From Phycisphaerales bacterium UBA1161 (GTDB taxonomy: Bacteria > Planctomycetota > Phycisphaerae > Tepidisphaerales > Tepidisphaeraceae): DNA of 6,971 nucleotides. The position numbers and the translations under genes are program-made. The DNA lies in assembly GCA_002311745.1 (NCBI GenBank), contig DBZL01000045.1:1-6971 (forward strand), in the 5' to 3' direction. Positions 5,399 through 6,971 of the stretch are shown here, piece after piece; the stretch's first letter is position 1; the number at the start of each line of letters is the position of its first letter. Under the pieces are notes generated by a model. That model saw nothing but the letters and a program-made list of their open reading frames with translations, was not told the DNA's origin and did no database searches.

Positions 5399-5611
5399 AT
5401 GGCGATGTGGCTTCAATATCTTCTGGTTGTTTTGGCCGTGACGGCCTGCGCGGCGTACTTATTGCGTCAGGCGTGGCTGATCCTGGCCGGGCGGCGCAGC
5501 CGACTTGGCTCCTGCTGCGCCAAGGGGTGCGGCGCGCAACAGGCGCCCCAATCGGCCTCGACGCAGCGCATCGTGTTTCTTCCGGTCGAAATGCTGGCGC
5601 GAAAGAAGTGA
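5399..5611 (+). CDS. FeoB-associated small Cys-containing membrane protein
   Basis: A 70-residue protein beginning 56 bases after feoB. Layout: one membrane helix (about residues 4-30, with Cys17 inside), an arginine-rich turn (GRRSR, 31-35), a cysteine cluster GSCCAKGCG (Cys39, Cys40, Cys44), a Gln/Ala/Ser linker and a tail 'RIVFLPVEMLARKK'. One helix followed by a short Cys/Gly cluster, encoded right after feoB, is the pattern of FeoB-associated Cys-rich membrane proteins, whose exact role is unknown but presumed to concern Fe(II) uptake. By the positive-inside rule the cluster should face the cytoplasm. The start could be ATG 5399 or ATG 5405; neither has a Shine-Dalgarno, only an A-run. 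The frame is also open upstream as an antiparallel-free shadow over feoB (from about 4991), so automatic calling could misplace the start far inside feoB. The gene ends 14 bases before the stop of the convergent glycosyltransferase gene. Confidence 0.78.
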   Translation: MAMWLQYLLVVLAVTACAAYLLRQAWLILAGRRSRLGSCCAKGCGAQQAPQSASTQRIVFLPVEMLARKK

Positions 5612-5625
5612 TCCTGGCGGCCGGT

Positions 5626-6971
5626 CTACTGTCCCGATTCGCACCAGGTGCGCCACATCTGCCGGTACGCCGCTTCCACGTCGCGGGCCAAACCCGCCGC
5701 ATCCATCAGCGCCGATTGCTGCATGCGCCCCCGCAGCGTCGCACGCAACTGCATCAACCGCGGCAAATCCTCGGCCAGATTCCGGGCCATCTCGACGTAC
5801 TGCTGCGGGTCGGCGGCGATCAGCTCGCTCAGCCCGATGGCGTGCAGCAGGCTCGCCCCGGCGCGGCTCACCGAGGTCTGGCCGGCCAACGTCACCACCG
5901 GCACGCCCATCCACATCGAATCGCAACTGGTCGTGTGGCCCGGATACGGAAACGGGTCCAGCCCGATGTCCTGATGCTGGTACAGCGAGACGTACTGCTC
6001 CCAAGACAAATGGCCGACTAAATCCAGCCGCCGCGGATCGACGCCGTACCGCTCCAGCGCGCGGCAGACGTGATCGGCCGCTTGGCCTTGCGGGCAACGC
6101 AAGATCAGACGCGAATCCTTCACCACAGACAGCAGCTTGCCCCAGGTTTCCAGCACGAGCGGCGTCACCTTGCAGAAGTTGTTCAGGCTGCCGAAGGTGA
6201 CAAATCCGGTTTGCAGAGCGGGAAGTGGTCCCACGGCCTCGTCGCTGCCGCTGAGCCGCCAGCACAGATACGTCCGCGGCAGGCGGATGGTCTTTTCGCT
6301 GTGGAATTGCTCCGTGCCCGGCGGATCGATCCACCCATCGCTCAGGCGATAGTCCATCGTCTCCAGGCCCGTGGTGCCCGGATAACCCAGATACGTCACC
6401 TGCACCGGCGCCGGCTTGCGGGCGAACACCAGCATCCGGTTGTGGGCCATGTGCAGCGACAAATCCACCAGGATGTCGATCTGCTTTTGGCGGACCAGTT
6501 CGGCAACCTCCTGGTCGCTTTGGCCGAAGATCTCCAGCCACTGGTCGGCGTGTTTCTGCATGCGCGCCGTGACCGCATCCGCCCTGGGCACGTTGGAAAA
6601 ACAGATGATCTCGAACGGCCGATGATCGTGCTGTTCCAGCAGCGGTTCGAAGCACAGACCCACCGGATGCGTGCGAAAATCGGCCGACACGTAGCCGATG
6701 CGCAGCCGCCGATCGGGCGACCGGTCGTTCTCGTGCGGGCGGATGTGGACCGCCAGCGGCTTGGCGTGCCGATCGTTCCACGCGCGATGCTCGGCCAAGA
6801 TCGCGGCGGCGTCGTAGTCCTGATGGAAATAAAGCGTATAGATCAGGCTGCTGTGCACCTGATGAGAACTGGGTTCGAGGGTGATGGCCTTGCGATAGCA
6901 ATCGATGGCTTCGTCGAGCTGGCCCAGGTCCTTAGCGGCGTTGCCCAAATTGTTGTAGGCGTCGGCCAGGT
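5626..6971 (-). CDS. TPR / O-GlcNAc transferase-like glycosyltransferase (GT41 family), N-terminus cut by window edge
   Basis: C-terminal 447 residues of a bacterial protein related to eukaryotic O-GlcNAc transferase and plant SPINDLY. The family transfers a sugar from a nucleotide donor to Ser/Thr of proteins; donor and targets here are unknown. Counting from the codon at 6946-6948, the visible order is the last TPR repeat (about 1-26, continuing off the edge), a helical linker, then a two-lobed GT-B catalytic region. The first lobe starts 'LRIGYVSADFRTHPVG', with His94 matching the active-site His498 of human OGT. The second contains 'FGSLNNFCKVTP', with Lys260 matching donor-binding Lys842, and GHTTSCD (337-343), matching the HTT...D donor site. 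'MGVPVVTLAGQTSVSRAGASLL' is classic for the family. The frame is open to the right edge (residues LADAYNN precede), so more TPRs are expected outside. No transmembrane segment or signal peptide is visible. The stop TAG is at 5626-5628. It converges on the feo operon and shows no link to iron uptake. Confidence 0.93.
   Translation of the reverse strand, partial: LADAYNNLGNAAKDLGQLDEAIDCYRKAITLEPSSHQVHSSLIYTLYFHQDYDAAAILAEHRAWNDRHAKPLAVHIRPHENDRSPDRRLRIGYVSADFRTHPVGLCFEPLLEQHDHRPFEIICFSNVPRADAVTARMQKHADQWLEIFGQSDQEVAELVRQKQIDILVDLSLHMAHNRMLVFARKPAPVQVTYLGYPGTTGLETMDYRLSDGWIDPPGTEQFHSEKTIRLPRTYLCWRLSGSDEAVGPLPALQTGFVTFGSLNNFCKVTPLVLETWGKLLSVVKDSRLILRCPQGQAADHVCRALERYGVDPRRLDLVGHLSWEQYVSLYQHQDIGLDPFPYPGHTTSCDSMWMGVPVVTLAGQTSVSRAGASLLHAIGLSELIAADPQQYVEMARNLAEDLPRLMQLRATLRGRMQQSALMDAAGLARDVEAAYRQMWRTWCESGQ

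Noticed and set aside
5459..6901. 480-codon minus-strand frame overlapping the OGT-like gene
   Set aside because: It is longer than the visible part of the real gene, but its product is Arg/Ala/Gly-rich with no motifs, whereas the neighbouring frame carries every conserved segment of the glycosyltransferase family.

Overview
The window is a GC-rich stretch of bacterial chromosome holding seven protein genes and several readable intergenic elements. I infer a planctomycete-like bacterium (phylum Planctomycetota, probably environmental). The reasons are the near absence of Shine-Dalgarno motifs, short TTCGTCATTCGG / TTCGGATTT repeats and a GC-rich double-hairpin repeat between genes, a large TPR plus O-GlcNAc-transferase-like protein, and an FeoB of the 'ACAIPGIMAAR' gate type. 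The assignment comes from recalled style, not from a marker-gene search.

Left part (1-1620). A galactose-mutarotase-fold protein (aldose 1-epimerase-like) reads rightwards and ends at a textbook rho-independent terminator (1040-1079). Convergent to it on the minus strand is a four-helix membrane protein of unknown function with a proline-rich cytoplasmic N-terminus; its stop codon lies in the T-tract of that terminator. Its start codon is only 75 bases from the likely start of pheS, so the two are divergently transcribed.

Centre (1621-2700). pheS encodes the phenylalanyl-tRNA synthetase alpha chain, complete with all class II motifs. It stands alone: pheT does not follow. A promoter-like TTGAAT-N18-TATAGA overlaps the first possible ATG and favours a start at 1654.

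Iron region (2701-5611). This is the best-resolved unit and looks like one iron-regulated operon: a Fur-box-like 19-bp palindrome whose left arm contains the -35 hexamer of a near-consensus promoter (TTGAAA-N17-TATACT), then feoA (cytosolic SH3-like partner), feoB (ferrous-iron permease with a GTPase domain) and a 70-residue FeoB-associated Cys-containing membrane protein that is easily missed. The feoA-feoB spacer is filled by short repeats, and the feoB-small-gene spacer by a double-hairpin palindrome. The predicted transcription start falls at or just before the feoA start codon, which suggests a leaderless message.

Right part (5626-6971). A TPR/O-GlcNAc-transferase-like protein on the minus strand converges on the iron operon and runs off the right edge. 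Only its last TPR and the complete catalytic region are visible.

No tRNA, rRNA, CRISPR array, insertion sequence or phage gene was seen. I found no convincing evidence of an entirely new system. The points most worth following are the operator/promoter arrangement, the small Cys protein, and the repeats sitting inside the feo operon.
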